Assembly (NCBI RefSeq): GCF_016097555.1
Contig: NC_054702.1
Location: forward strand, 63,836,682 to 63,900,681
Origin: Gigantopelta aegis
Lineage: Eukaryota; Mollusca; Gastropoda; Neomphalida; Peltospiridae
DNA: 64,000 nucleotides
Reading direction: 5' to 3'
The translations under genes and the position numbers were made by a program. The notes under the pieces were generated by a model. It did not search any database. It was not told the origin of the DNA and saw only the letters and a list, made by a program, of their open reading frames with translations. This document shows, in pieces, positions 1-11,942 of the stretch. The first letter of the stretch is position 1. Each line of letters starts with the position of its first letter.

Positions 1-517
1 GAGAAAAATGCCTTGGTGTCCTATCTGGTTTGCCACCGTGCCCTTCCCATACTATCCATATATATTATGTAAGATAATGAAATTATCATTGGTAATTTGA
101 TAAAAGGCATCAGTATCCAACACATTGCATCCACGGTACCAAGGTGAAATAATATTTGAGAAATCTTGATAGAAAGTAAAATGCCTTCATACCCCTCTTT
201 TGAACGAAAAATTTGCCTATGTGACCTAATTTCTGTTATTAAACCGAAGGCAACATTTGCCGTGTCACTCGTCCCAAAATAAAAATTAAAATTCGATCCC
301 TGAAATTACAGATACTTGTGTAGAAACAGAACATCTGCTTTAAAACGCTACTTGTGTAATTTCTACTTTCAGTACACCTATCTTCCAACGCTCTCCACCT
401 CCACCCCCTAATCCACCCACCCCAGATCCCCTCACCCACCCCCAGCCCCACCCATGCAAACCCAAAACGCTATACATAAGAATGATAGTATGACGACAAA
501 TATGAATATGCATCGAA
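1..517. other. No gene seen; AT-rich intergenic DNA
   Basis: No coding signal or recognisable repeat until a C-rich, poly-CCACC-like tract at about 395-455. The short minus-strand reading frame there follows base composition only. Confidence 0.5.
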
Positions 518-921
518 AAATGCCAACAACTGGATTAGCCAGTAATATATTAATTCGACTTCCAATTGTGTGTGTGTAGTTGTGTGTGTGTGTGGGGGGG
601 GGGGGGGGGTAATTTTAGAGTTTCAAAAGTTTAAAGTTTGTTTTGTTTAACGACACCACTAGAACACATTGATTTATTAATCATTGGCTATTGGATGTCA
701 AACATTTGGTTATTCTGACATATAGTCTTAGAGAGGAAACCCGCTACATTGCTCCATTAGTAGCAAGGGATCTTTTATATGTACCAACCCACATACAGGA
801 TAGCACATACCACGGCCTTTGATATACCAGGCGTAGTGCACTGGCTGGAACGAGAAGTTTCGAAAGATGCTAACAACTGGAAGAGGCAGTAATATATTAA
901 TTCGACTTCCAATTGTGTGTG

Positions 922-978
<57 letters not shown>

Positions 979-990
979 ATTTTAGAGTTG
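518..990. repeat. Local direct duplication flanking a SINE, with TG repeats
   Basis: The block around 518-622 (AACTGGATTAGCCAGTAATA, then a TG run, then TAATTTTAGAGTT) recurs at 863-990 with the same order of parts. A SINE fragment (637-857) lies between the two blocks. The TG run is short with a poly-G end in the first block and long and pure in the second (about 915-976). Confidence 0.6.
637..857 (-). mobile_element. SINE-I fragment, headless, tail type T2
   Basis: Matches the shared SINE-I core (reverse complement of AAAGGCCGTGGTATGTGCTA and ATATAAAAGATCCCTTGCT) and ends with the T2 tail GTGTCGTTAAACAAAACAAA read on the minus strand. The tRNA-like head is missing. SINE-I is my working name for the family defined under the copy at 5914-6241. 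Confidence 0.8.
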
Positions 991-1516
991 GAGGAAGTGC
1001 ACTGTCCCCCACTTGCCCACTCCCCCCTGCCTATGTTATGTAATTATATAACACCCACCTATCTCATCTGGGTTCGCCATTCCTAGGTTACTAATCACTT
1101 CCAGAGAACTATTTTCCTAATTTACTGCCACTTATCGGGTAAAAAAAATGTTCTCTTGTGTTTACATAACGCTTTGCTGTGGAAATTAGAATTCGATTTT
1201 CACTTACAGATATTTTATCTCAACAAACGGTGAACGTAATCAGTTTTAAAATGGTCGTGTCCTGACCATATCGTCGTGATTAAGGCGAGGTCCTCTTGTA
1301 TGTTAATGCCAATTTAGTACGAGTTTTAATTCGAAACTGCAGAGTAAATTAGTTTTGAGTACAAAGGGCTCAAAATCGTTTTAACTGACATAATCTCAAC
1401 GCAAATTACTGATGTAAAAATCTATACCATTTTTATAATTTGATCTGAAAACATCATAAATACAAATACAAAGCTATAAATATATTTGTAATGTTTTTTT
1501 TAAATTATATATATTC
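991..1516. other. No gene seen
   Basis: AT-rich DNA without recognisable coding sequence, repeat structure or RNA gene. Confidence 0.4.
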
Positions 1517-1612
1517 AACAACTGGTCTATCATAAACCGTAGTATAGCTATCATGTCTGTGAAAAGGTACATATAAAAGATTCCTTGCTGCTAATCGGTA
1601 AAAGTGATATAC
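1517..1612 (+). mobile_element. Degenerate SINE-I core fragment
   Basis: Reads like an old copy of the SINE-I core: ATAAACCGTAGTATAGCTAT, then ACATATAAAAGATTCCTTGC and TGCTAATCGGTAAAAG align with the core of the younger copies with many substitutions. No head or tail is left. Confidence 0.6.
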
Positions 1613-1884
1613 CTTTCTTTTGCACCAGTGTAACCAGGCCAAAAGCTTATTTGTAACAAATATGAACACGCCATCTGAACCAGGCTTTTTAGTTTCTCGC
1701 TTTTTAAACAAAAATATAAAGGTATGGAATGCTAGCTTGTGTTGCGAAGACGGTAGATGAGTGACTGACAGTCTGTTATAGCGCATAGCGAGATTACGTC
1801 TTCTTTGAAGCAATTCAGTTTGTGATTGCATCACATTTTTGTTAAAATATCCTTAGATTGTGTCTTGTCCCCAAAACGTCATTG

Positions 1885-2474
1885 TTAAAGGGACAGTCCT
1901 GAGTTTGTTGTCATTGTTAAAGGAACAGTCCTAAGTTTGCTGTCATTGTTAAAGGAACAGTCCTAAGTTTGCTGTCATTGTTAAAGGAATAGTCCTAAGT
2001 TTGCCGTCATTGTTAAAGGGACAGTCCTGAGTTTGCTGTCATTGTTAAAGGGACAGTCCTGAGTTTATGTCATTGTTAAAGGGGCAGTTCTGAGTTTGCT
2101 GTCATTGTTAAAGGGACACTCTTGAGTTTGCTGTCATTGTTAAAGGGGCAGTCCTGAGTTTGCTGACATTGTTAAAGGGACAGTATTAAGTTTGCTGTCA
2201 TTGTTAAAGGGACAGTCATGATTGTATTGTTAAAGGGGCAGTCCTGAGTTTGCTGACATTGTTAAAGGGACAGTATTGAGTTTGCTGTCATTGTTAAAGG
2301 GACAGTCATGATTTTACTGTTAAAGGGGCAGTTCTGAGTTTGCTGACATTGTTAAAGGGACAGTATTGAGTTTGCTGTCATTGTTAAAGGGACAGTCCTA
2401 AGTTTGCTGTCATTGTTAGAGGGACAGTCATGATTTCATTGTTAAAGGGACAGTTTTGAGTTTGCTCCCATTGT
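1885..2474. repeat. Minisatellite of about 19 units, 30-33 bp each
   Basis: Unit consensus about TTAAAGGGACAGTCCTGAG followed by TTTGCTGTCATTG. Variants (AGTATTGAG, AGTCATGATT, GGGGCAG) recur in an ordered pattern near 2160-2460, implying block-wise higher-order duplication (a repeated trio of units). Confidence 0.9.
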
Positions 2475-2830
2475 AAGAAGTTTCCGACTGATATATCCTT
2501 TTTGTTGACTAAAATTAAATATTAAATATATTTTCTTGTTTAGACTATCAGTGTATGTACACACAAGGTGCTTGTTGTGGTCCTAATGTTTGCAATAGCC
2601 CAAACCGGATTTTACCTTCCAACAATTTTGTACGTACGAAAAATAATATATCATATGCATCATATAGAAAATAAACACTGACTGTTACAAACACACGACT
2701 ACAAACACACTGGATATACTAAATTGTTATTTAAAGAAGAAAATGTATTTATTTTGTAATGTTAATCGTCGAAAAGACTGTTAGTTGAACACATCTTACA
2801 ACAGCTACAAACTCAGAACGGTCCCTTTAA
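1885..2830. mobile_element. MITE with one terminal repeat expanded into a satellite
   Basis: The left end is TTAAAGGGACAGTCCTGAG and the right end (2812-2830) is its approximate inverse, CTCAGAACGGTCCCTTTAA, so this is an inverted-repeat element of about 0.95 kb. The left terminal repeat is not single: about 19 tandem units of 30-33 bp follow (1885-2474), each beginning TTAAAGGG. The right 140 bp resemble 24515-24655, a second copy's end. The boundaries TTAA suggest a TTAA-target family; no transposase is present. Confidence 0.65.
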
Positions 2831-3182
2831 ATAACAAAAAAAAAAAAGCATTTTGAAATGACCAGGTGTTATGGTTGGGGTAAAAAAAAAAACAGACTAT
2901 GGGAACAAATGCTGTCTTGCGCGCCCACCCATCTACAAACACACACCGCTTGCCTTTTCGATAAGACCGACTATAATAAACGATGGTTTTTAAACAGCAT
3001 GTCCATGTTTAAATAAAACACCCAATTTATTCCATTGGCAGGTCTGAGAGATACATGACACTATCGCAGTGCGTGACAGAAGTTGTCAGTCGGAGACGTG
3101 AAGAAAACCATCCATCATCGTGGCTTTTCGTTTATTGTCGGCGATACATTTTTACCTTCTCTGCCGTGACATGTATGCTAAC

Positions 3183-3388
3183 CTGTCTTACACGTACACC
3201 GCTCAATTTCACGCAAAGTCAGCCCGTCCACGCATTTAGCGAACGATAATAAATTTTCGCAAACGCCAGTCACAAGAGTTGCCAAGCATTTAGGAACACC
3301 AGCACTGGCAACAGAAAGTTCCTGAGCACAGTGGGAACCAATGTCACCGGAAACAACCGAAAGGTGTCCCGGACGGAAATCACCGAAG
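3183..3388 (-). CDS. Possible cysteine-rich internal exon, unknown gene
   Basis: An open frame of about 68 codons is flanked on the minus strand by a good acceptor (pyrimidine-rich TTTTTGTTTTGGTTTTAAG) and a donor (ACAG|GTTAGC). It is richer in GC than its surroundings and carries six cysteines (SHC, PKC, GVC, AKC, RCTC), as in a secreted disulphide-rich domain. Entering and leaving phases differ (one base completes a codon at the start, one is left over at the end). I do not recognise the family and found no partner exon, so this may be chance or a relic. Confidence 0.3.
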
Positions 3389-3572
3389 CTTAAAACCAAA
3401 ACAAAAATCAGTAATTATTACTCAGTGTCAGTTATTATTTTTGGCACGTTCATTTACAAATGTCAGTATAATATATAGATGTTGTATTGGGTACAAAACT
3501 GCTTTATTCTCATAAGTGTACTTCTGCCATTATACTTATTTAGGCAAATATGTTATATTTGTTGTCGATTAA

Positions 3573-3914
3573 AAAAAAAAGTTTGTTTTATTTAACGACG
3601 CCGCTAGAGCACATTGATTTTTAATCTTATCATCGGCTATTGGACGTCAAACATATGGTCATTCTGACACTGTTTTTAGAGGAAACCCGCTGTCGCCACA
3701 TAGGCTACTCTTTTTTACGACAGGCAGCAAGGGATCTTTTATTTGCGCTTCCCACAGGCAGGATAGCACAAACCATGGCCTTTGTTGAACCAGTTATGGA
3801 TCACTGGTCGGTGCAAGTGGTTTACACCTACCCATTGAGCCTTGCGGAGCACTCACTCAGGGTTTGGAGTCGGTATCTCGATTAAAAATCCCATGCCTCG
3901 ACTGGGATCCGAAC
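3573..3914 (-). mobile_element. SINE-I, head type H2, tail T2, 13-bp target duplication
   Basis: Flanked by the exact direct repeat TGTTGTCGATTAA (3560-3572 and 3915-3927). On the minus strand it opens with the H2 tRNA-like head (B-box region GGATCCCAGTCGAGGC), passes through the shared core and ends with a T2-like tail. The near-perfect target duplication points to a fairly young insertion. Confidence 0.9.
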
Positions 3915-4025
3915 TGTTGTCGATTAAGCCTATGTTTAACATTTTCCTTGATCTTGGTGGATCCAATAGTCTTGTAGTTAAATACAAGATGTGATATAGT
4001 CCGAGTTTTAAATCAAAGTTGTGGG

Positions 4026-4027
<2 letters not shown>

Positions 4028-4093
<66 letters not shown>

Positions 4094-4135
4094 GTGTTTG
4101 GTTTTTTTGTGTTTTTTTTGGGGGGGGTTTGGGGG
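4028..4135. repeat. (TG)n microsatellite with G/T-rich end
   Basis: A long pure TG run followed by T- and G-homopolymer tracts. No function can be assigned. Confidence 0.95.
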
Positions 4136-4216
4136 GGTTAAAGAAAAGGATACTTTATAAACACTTTATTACCAAAATGAAAACAGATATCATATCTTGT
4201 GGAGTAATAGAACAGA

Positions 4217-5820
4217 CATAAGCGTACGAGGCAGGGGGTTGGAGCAAAACCTCAAATCCGGGCAAAATGTGCTAACCTGAGACCGTTTCCCCTAGCCCGA
4301 GTACTCTGACTGTTGGAGATCTAGACGGACTGTCACGGGGATCCTATAATACCCGTAACTGAATAAAACACGATTATCCAAATATCTCTTCTAACTGTAT
4401 ATCTATTAGATCTCTCTGTATCGGGCAGTGTATACCCGAGTGGCTCGTCTCTAGGTATAATCAGAGATAAGATCTTATATAATATGTGTTATTATAGCAC
4501 GTTTAGTTCACTAGAAAACACAACAAAAACACAATACACTTTGGAATCTGTATTAATACTACGCTGACAAATATATTTGCCGCAGTTAATTAATTAACAA
4601 CAACAATAATAATAACAACCCGGACTAATCACTTAATTAGTTAATCACTAGGTGTCTAGTTTACACAATATTCTAATCACTTCACCGTGACACAACACCC
4701 ACACGTGTGATAATTGAGAAACGCTTCCAGGGGAACTTAATTAATAAAGGAATTACAACTCTATTCCTACTTGGTTAATTTTTAATTAACCCTTAACTAC
4801 TCATTCAGTAACCTTGTAATACAGAATTAATACTGGTACCTATCACAATAAAGACAGTTTACCTAGGTCCTCTAGGATGACCGGCTAAGCTTTATATTTT
4901 TAGAACAGTGAAGCCTACAATTTACTTCGTCAGTTACCGGAAACACTGTCTAAATAATATTGGTATAATACAGTATTAAAATATTTAAAGTCACATCAAT
5001 CACATCAAGGTTATACAACAGAGCAGAAATAATATATTTACCAGTCCGGACGGACAACGTTCCCCTGGAATCTTCCTTTTGTTTCTCCCCGATATCTCTA
5101 AAATCCTATCTGTTTATTCAAAAATCTGAGAGACAGCGAATATCGCCTGGGGTCACAACGCGGCACCTCACCTATCATGTGAATTTGCCCCAACTCCCAG
5201 AGACGATATTTTTCCTTAGATGGCCAGACTTACTGTCGCCTAGTTCGCCAAAAATCACGGTCGTAAAACCGCACTATCGTAGGTATTACGTAACTACTGG
5301 CCACATGGCCTCCACACCTGGTCTAAGTGTGTATTAGAGGGGTACGGTCGCGCGGAGGTATTACGTAACAAGGTGCCCACCTAGTCTAAGTGCATATTGG
5401 GAACAGCTCGACCACCATCGCGCGGTGGTATTACGTAACCACGCCGCACACGGCCCTCTGAAACAATTAACATCGCCACAGGCGAAAAAAATAATAAGAG
5501 CATGTTCCGTCACACGGACATTTGGAAGGTTATACGCTCTCATTACAGTCAGAGACCAAGCTATGTAATTTCCAAATGTCCGTCTAGCTCTCTTACAGTC
5601 AGAGTACTCGGGCTACCTTTTACCATGTATTTCCATCATTCTACTCTCAGAATTAGTTGTAATCCGTGTAAAAGTGCGTAGTGATTCGTTTGCAATCCTA
5701 TATATAACTGGTTGGTAGTAATGTTAATATGAATAAATGTTGTTATCCAGATTCGGGCATTCGTTTAATTCGGGCAAAAACCAGGCTGCCCCCTAAACAA
5801 ATTGGAGCCCGTACGCCTAT
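4217..5820. mobile_element. hAT-type MITE split by a solo LTR
   Basis: Outer ends CATAAGCGTACG and (inverted) CGTACGCCTATG are terminal inverted repeats, flanked by the exact 8-bp direct repeat AGAACAGA (4209-4216 and 5821-5828), the target size typical of hAT elements. A second internal inverted repeat (GCCCGAGTACTCTGACTGT) lies at the centre. Without the LTR the element is only about 0.4 kb and non-coding, so it is non-autonomous. Confidence 0.8.
4331..5514 (-). mobile_element. Solo LTR of the Ty3/gypsy family, 5-bp target duplication
   Basis: An LTR-family fossil of 1184 bp that begins TGTCACGGGG and ends CCGTCACA on the + strand, so it reads TG...CA in either direction. It is flanked by CGGAC (4326-4330 and 5515-5519). 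The same LTR bounds the gypsy element at 45549-53080. It sits inside the hAT-type MITE and is therefore younger than that insertion. Confidence 0.9.
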
Positions 5821-5913
5821 GAGAACAGAAAATAATACCCGCTCCTGGTACACAGAAACAAATGAGCACAACTCTTGTTAAACAGCCACTTGTGTTAAAC
5901 AGTCATCTACAAA

Positions 5914-6241
5914 AGGAAGGAAATGTTTTATTTAACGACGCACTCAACACATTTTATTTACGGTTACATGGCGTCAGACATATGGTTACGGATCACACAG
6001 ATATTGAGGGAGGAAACCCGCTGTCACCACTTCTTGGGCTACTCTTTTTGATTAGCAGCAATGGATCTTTTATATGCACCATCCCACAGACAGGGTAGTA
6101 AATACCACAGCCTTTGATATACCAGTCGTGGTGCACTGACTGGAACGAGAAATAGCACAATGGGCCCACCGACGGGGATCGATCCCAGACCGACCGCGCA
6201 TCGAGCGAGCGCTTTACCACTGGGCTACGTTCCGCCCCATT
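5914..6241 (-). mobile_element. SINE-I, full length, head H1, tail T1 (reference copy)
   Basis: tRNA-derived SINE. Read on the minus strand: head H1 with RNA polymerase III A box (TAGCCCAGTGG) and B box (GGATCGATCCC), then a core (CCAGTGCACCACGACTGG, GGCCGTGGTATTTACTACCC, ATATAAAAGATCC), then tail T1 (GTGCGTCGTTAAATAAAACA) and a short TTCC run. Flanked by ATCTACAAA (5905-5913 and 6242-6250). Other copies here combine the same core with heads H2 (CCGGCCTCGGTGGCGTCG) or H3 (TTAGCTCAGTCGGTTGAGTG) and with tail T2 (GTGTCGTTAAACAAAACAAA). Confidence 0.9.
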
Positions 6242-6250
6242 ATCTACAAA

Positions 6251-7373
6251 TTCTACAAAAGTATCAACTCCAATACTTTTTAAATTACATTCAACCGCAT
6301 TTAACAGGAACAAAGGTGAAAGCTATTGTATTACGCATTATGCCGAGTTTAAAAGAACACGTTAATTTTCACTGTACATTAACTCACCTTCGTCTAACAT
6401 ACCATTATGAGATTATATTGGAGAATAAGGCGAAACACGTCTTATGTTAGAAGACAATACATCACTGGGGTCATCGCCTTTAAGTCCGAGTTGTAGAAAG
6501 AAAGGCCTTGCTCAAGATATTATTAGTCACGTCATTAATAACTACCAACGGGAGAGTGGAAATTATTCCATGAAAACGAATAATGTATTCACCCAATCAT
6601 TATTTCTGTTAACGACATGGGGTCACTTGACTATATTAATAAACACGCCCTGAAAAAAAAATCGAACACAGTCAACTGTGAAAATTCAAAGAAAAAACGC
6701 GTTCGCTTTCAGTTATTATAATGAATTGCATTATTAATTCTAGTGAAGAAAAAATGACCGCATGCGCGCGCATGTGGTGATAGATGCGTCCGTAGCGCAC
6801 GCCCTCGTGATTAAATGTCTGTTCACAAAAGACTGGTGGAAGCCTAACATTACCGCACGGCCCGTGTCCTCGCATCGCCGTTTCGTAAATGTGAAATTGA
6901 TGATCATTAAAGGAACGAGACGTCGCCCGAAACGACGAGTATGTCGCTACACGTGTTTTGTCTTCGTACCCGTCGGAAGACGACGCTTCATCAAACACGT
7001 CTCACAAAAAGACGGCCTTTTAGCCCGTGTCTTGGTCCGGATATTGGAAAACCTTCTGTGACATGGGATATCCTTGGCGAACAGCGAGTCGGAAGGGGGT
7101 CGTGGTTTTTTGTTTTGTTTTTTACGATCGACTTCGGACCAGCTGTACATTGTTGACAGGTGTCGGGCGTTCGCCAGATGATAGATCAACGGTGGTCATA
7201 TCAGCCTGGACATTTTTTTTATTTTTTTTATTCTTTGATAAGATTTTATTATTAAGATAGAGAAGTGCGTAAACACATATGGTCAGACCTAGTACAGCGG
7301 TCACCTCTATTAAGCACCCACATTAAGAAGCCACATTTTTATTTTCTCAAATCATCTAATATAGTATAAACTG
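6251..7373. other. No gene assigned; GC-richer stretch with overlapping short frames
   Basis: About 6740-7160 is richer in CpG than its surroundings and open on both strands for up to about 100 codons, but no frame has a recognisable domain, signal peptide or clean splice pair. It could be an old promoter or first-exon region. Confidence 0.35.
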
Positions 7374-7378
7374 ATCTG

Positions 7379-7555
7379 CAGTAGCGGATCCAAGGGGGAG
7401 GGTCCAGGGGTCCGGACCCCCCCCCCCCCTTTTGTAAATTCGAGCCGGATGTGTTCAGCAGTAAGAAGCGCGCTGTGTAAAAGGAGATATAAGTCATCAC
7501 ATTTGGACACAGAACCACCCCCCCCCCCCCTTCAGAAATCCTGCATCCGTGCCTG
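7379..7555. mobile_element. MITE of the CAG-GCGGATC group, 5-bp target duplication
   Basis: Ends CAGTAGCGGATCC and (inverted) GGATGCAGG...TG are imperfect terminal inverted repeats with poly-C/G blocks just inside. Flanked by ATCTG (7374-7378 and 7556-7560). Same structural class as 20039-20374, 30003-30218 and 53476-53708; a hAT-like relative with 5-bp targets is the likeliest parent. Confidence 0.75.
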
Positions 7556-7560
7556 ATCTG

Positions 7561-9326
7561 TATTATGCAGCCACCTGTTATAAAGGCCACTTTTTCTTCC
7601 TCCTTTATAGGGGCTGCTTAACACGGGTCTAACTGTATATAATATGTATTACTACCATAGTTAATATTAATAATGTGGTTGAAATGTTCTCTTGTAGTTG
7701 TTGTGGTCGTTGTTTTGAGCATCGTAGTAAGATGAGAAATAGTATTTCAATGAAACTGTACAATCACGCACCTTTGTTAAAGACACTTGTTGCGACCCCA
7801 CGAAACCGATTAAAATATCAAGGGAGTGTTATGACAAGTTAACCACTGCTGGCCACCTTATATAAACAATATTGAAGCGAGTTCCCTTCTGCAAACAATA
7901 TGCAAATGAGTATTTTAAGAAACGAGTCGTAAGCTTTAACGATAAATACTGTATATTGTTTTAAAAGACCGTGTACCTTTAATGAACAAACGGTACTCTT
8001 TATCTTGTTTTGTCATTTAAAAAGAATAGTATGGTTTTCATTTTATTTACTATGTAGCTAGTATATACAGGCTACAAATCATACACTTATGATGGCTTTG
8101 GATGATTATAATTCTAAAGAACGGATGATATATTATAGCCCAAGCTGTTCATGTTGATGATCTATAGCATGTTTTGACGAATTGGTTCAAAGGAAGAACG
8201 AATCCAGACAATTATGAACGCGTCCACTGGTCATTTAACAAACCAAATATCTCCCATCTTTATCTTCGGGAAGATCCACCGACCATGCAAACATCAAGAA
8301 AAAATTATATTATGTTGCAGACATGAAACGCTGTGAGTTACGATGTATCTCTTTATTTTGACAGGTTTATGCTTCCTGCCCTTTAGGGTTACCATTTCTT
8401 TGTTCTGCATGGTCACCATCTACAGATCTTTGATGAGATAACTCTGCTTCCGGTAAAAATATCAATTCTCGTTTTTACTCGATATTTGGAAATACTATAG
8501 GCCTTACCATTTCTTTGAAGAAACCACCTGTCTTAACCAGGCGACTCACAGACGCTCAAATCATCCTGTGTCAGGCATAGTGAAATTTGAACTGTATTTT
8601 AAGCAGTCATTTAGATTTATTAAAGGATCACTGTCACTAAAAAAAAAAAAAAACGCACAAAAAAAACACACACACATTTTGACCTGCATAAACAATAACC
8701 TGTCAAGAATGTAGCATTTTGCTACTATTTTGGTTGGCTGCATAATACAGATTTTTATTGTGGTTACAAGCGATAGACGTGGGGTTTTTTAGATAATAAT
8801 GCCGCTCGGGTAGCTAAAAAAAATTATGAATCGATTCAGGCACACGCTGAATGACGTCATTTTTGCCACACCAGACGATCTTTGTTTGGTTTGACCGGCG
8901 GCGCCATTTGTTTTCTCAGCGGGTCAGATTGCTGCCGTTTGAATAGAAAATAATAATTATTATCCGACATTATGAGAAACCATTTTATTCTTCATTTAAT
9001 CCTGCTTAAGATCTAGCGGGTGGTTTCAAGTGTCTTCGGGCGAAAAAAAAACAATTAGTACGTCGCCTCTTGACAGAATGGACTTGTGTCCTATTGAAAA
9101 TAGTTTTGAGTTAACTTACCGTACTTAATATAATTTAACATAATGAAATGTGAAGATGTTGCAATAGTAGCGAAATAAAACATTTGGATATTTTATTTTG
9201 TAACAGTTTATTGAGTTTGTACTTGGGTGATGATACGAACTTAATAAGACCCATATAATAATAGGAAGTGTAACTGAAGCTGTAAATAGAAGAGGGTCTT
9301 GTAATTTGGATAACTTGTGTCCAATT
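7561..9326. other. No gene seen (about 1.8 kb)
   Basis: AT-rich DNA with a short A-run followed by CA repeats at about 8640-8680. Nothing else recognised on either strand. Confidence 0.4.
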
Positions 9327-9328
9327 CT

Positions 9329-9391
<63 letters not shown>
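9327..9391. repeat. (TG)n(TA)n compound microsatellite
   Basis: A TG run passes directly into a TA run. Confidence 0.95.
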
Positions 9392-9397
<6 letters not shown>

Positions 9398-9536
9398 GCA
9401 ATAAATATGTTTTCAATCAAACTGAACTTGCAATACAGTCAAACGTGTGTTATAGAGCCAATTATAGGAGTATCAAAAAGTGACCACTTCAGTCTTATAA
9501 TGTTTGTACTACTACATTAGGTGATTTTGGAGAACA

Positions 9537-10312
9537 CAGGCGCGTGTGCAGGAGGAGGGTTTCGAGGGTCGAATTCTCCCTCCGCTCAAGCAAAATTTTC
9601 TTCTTTTTCTTTTTTCAATATATTTTCTGGGGGAGTATGGCTCGACACCCTATTAACCTCGGTGGACACATATCTCCAATATGAGCTACCATTGGGCAAA
9701 ATAATTCAAAATTAAGCATTAGCTCCCCTTTTTCTTTTGATAAACCATTCCAAAATGCGCCAAAATTACTTCAAGAAATTTGCGCACAGTTTTACTTTTT
9801 GACTTGTTCCTACGGGATATTCAGAATTTAATAGCACCAAAATGCCTCCTTCTTCCACCCACCCCAAGCCCTTTTCCTGTCCTGGGCGGAGGAGCCGTCC
9901 CAGACCGACACGTCAGCCCAGGAAAGGCGTGCGCTACAACAGCTTGTACTGAATGTGCACGTTAAACCCTGTGACCTGACCTGATACTAGACCAGAGTCG
10001 GGATTTAACTCAGTCGGTTGAGTGCTCACTTGAGGTGCTCGCGTCGCAGGATTGAACCACCTCGGTGGATCCATTTAGCTGATTGGTTGGGTTTTTTTCC
10101 AACTAGTGCACCATAACTGAAAAACGGGCGTGGTATGTGCTTTCCTGTCTGTGGGAAAGTGCATATAAAAGATCCCTTTTTGCATTAGAAAAAATGTAAC
10201 GGGTGTTCTCCGATGATTAATCAATGTGCTCCAGTGGTATCGTTAAACAAAAACAAACTATTTTTTGTATATACTAGACCCCTCCCTGCTAAACTTCCTG
10301 CACATGCGCCTG
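9537..10312. mobile_element. MITE with a nested SINE, 5-bp target duplication
   Basis: Left end CAGGCGCGTGTGCAGG and right end CCTGCACATGCGCCTG are inverted repeats, flanked by GAACA (9532-9536 and 10313-10317). A SINE occupies 9994-10270, so the MITE itself is about 0.5 kb. The left end matches the element at 20380-20638. Confidence 0.75.
9994..10270 (+). mobile_element. SINE-I, head H3, tail T2
   Basis: Flanked by ATACTAGACC (9984-9993 and 10271-10280). The head is H3-like (TTAACTCAGTCGGTTGAGTG) with B-box AGGATTGAACC; the core and T2-type tail follow. Inserted into the MITE at 9537-10312. Confidence 0.85.
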
Positions 10313-10317
10313 GAACA

Positions 10318-10761
10318 ATAAGGTGGTTGCTTAATGGAGGCGGTTGTTTTAGAAGGTTTGGTTGCAGAAACGAAATACGAATACAAATGCTTGGCCGTGT
10401 TATCCTGAAATCTTCAACAAAAATGTTAATTTCTTTGGTAAAATCAATTATATCCAACCCAAGGTCATCGCCGAAATGTGTCATTCACGATCATTTTTCA
10501 TCAAGAAATCACAAGTCATGTATCAAACTGCTGGGGTTTTAAAAATTATTATTATCACTGTAAAGTTTCAAACGCGGCAACTGTTCACGGCAGTCGGCAA
10601 TGCCATGGAGTTCTTAATTCCCCACGGCACTTTTGTTTTTGCTATAGATTATATTGTTCTCTTTTTTTCCACGGTACCTTTTTTGCTGAAGACAATTTCT
10701 TAATTGCAGAGGTTGGTAAAGTAAGGTAAACTGGTTGTATTTTATTATCGTGTAAATAATG

Positions 10762-10796
<35 letters not shown>

Positions 10797-11930
10797 AAAT
10801 CGGAATTTTATAAACTGTTCTGTTGAGCCGCAAACACGCACAAGTTAACAAAAAAATGTAACAAATGTAGCTAGTGCAGAATAGCGTATAAATTAATTCA
10901 AAAGTTATAGAACGTAAAATAATCTTATTAACGGTTTGTGTACGTGTCCACGTCGACGTAGTTATCGAACAAGCCAATACACTCTTCTTGAAGACTTCCA
11001 CACAAAGAAATCAAATTTGCTTGATTCATTTATTTCTTTGTGTAAAATATGAACTCAGAAAAGGGAAAAAAAAAGATGAAGAAGAAAGAAATCCTGTGAT
11101 GGCAAAAGGAAGCGTGCAAGATTGTTCGGTTGTCATATTTTGCCGCCGGTTCGTGACAAGCTAACGACGTTGCTGTCCACACTTGACAATGATTGGACAA
11201 TAATCGGTCACCCTGCAGCGCCTCGGTCACGTGGTGGCGTGACACACGCTCAACATCATCTAACTGGGAAATAATGAGAAATGGCCTTGGTTCTAGGTGA
11301 AATGGCTAAAGAATATATATATAGCTTTCAAGGCTTCCAGTATTGAAAAAGTGAGACAATTTTTAAAAAAACCCAAACAACAACCCCAAAACAACAACAA
11401 AACAAAATAAAAAACTCAAAAGCACTGTAAAGCCACCCTCATAAAATTTTGATTTCATATAACCCTAGTTACCCTACCCATCATTATATTATATTAGTAC
11501 TTTGGGCATGAAATATATAGAAATCAACACACAAAAAAGACGAAAAACAATGGTAATATTTTTGTTATGTACGCGAAATATATACAGTGAAACCTCTCAA
11601 AACCGGACCCTCTGTAAACCAGAATTCCCTCAAAATGGGATCCCTTGTAACAAACAAACTTTAAATGACATGGAAACAACGCAATATATGCTTTGAGTTA
11701 CCATTTGGTATAATATTTAGAAGTATTTTTGATTATCACCTGTAGGGGGGTCGGGTCATGCACTCTTGAATATGCATTAAATTGCTTTTACTTCAAGCAG
11801 AGGTTGACCCCAAACCACCAAACCACCCCTGCACACGCGCGTTCCAACTTACAAAACTAAACGTTGGGCCTGATCCTAACGACATATTAATATGTATCGA
11901 CAAAAGAAGGGTGTTGTTTTAAGTTCTCTC
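10318..11930. other. No gene seen (about 1.6 kb)
   Basis: Contains a poly-A tract (about 10768-10794). Overlapping short frames at 10213-10842 have no recognisable domain. Confidence 0.4.
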
Positions 11931-11942
11931 TACTATGTAATA

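Noticed and set aside
6672-7189. Several overlapping frames of 80-108 codons on both strands
   Set aside because: Open because of local GC content; none has a domain or consistent codon bias that can be judged by eye.
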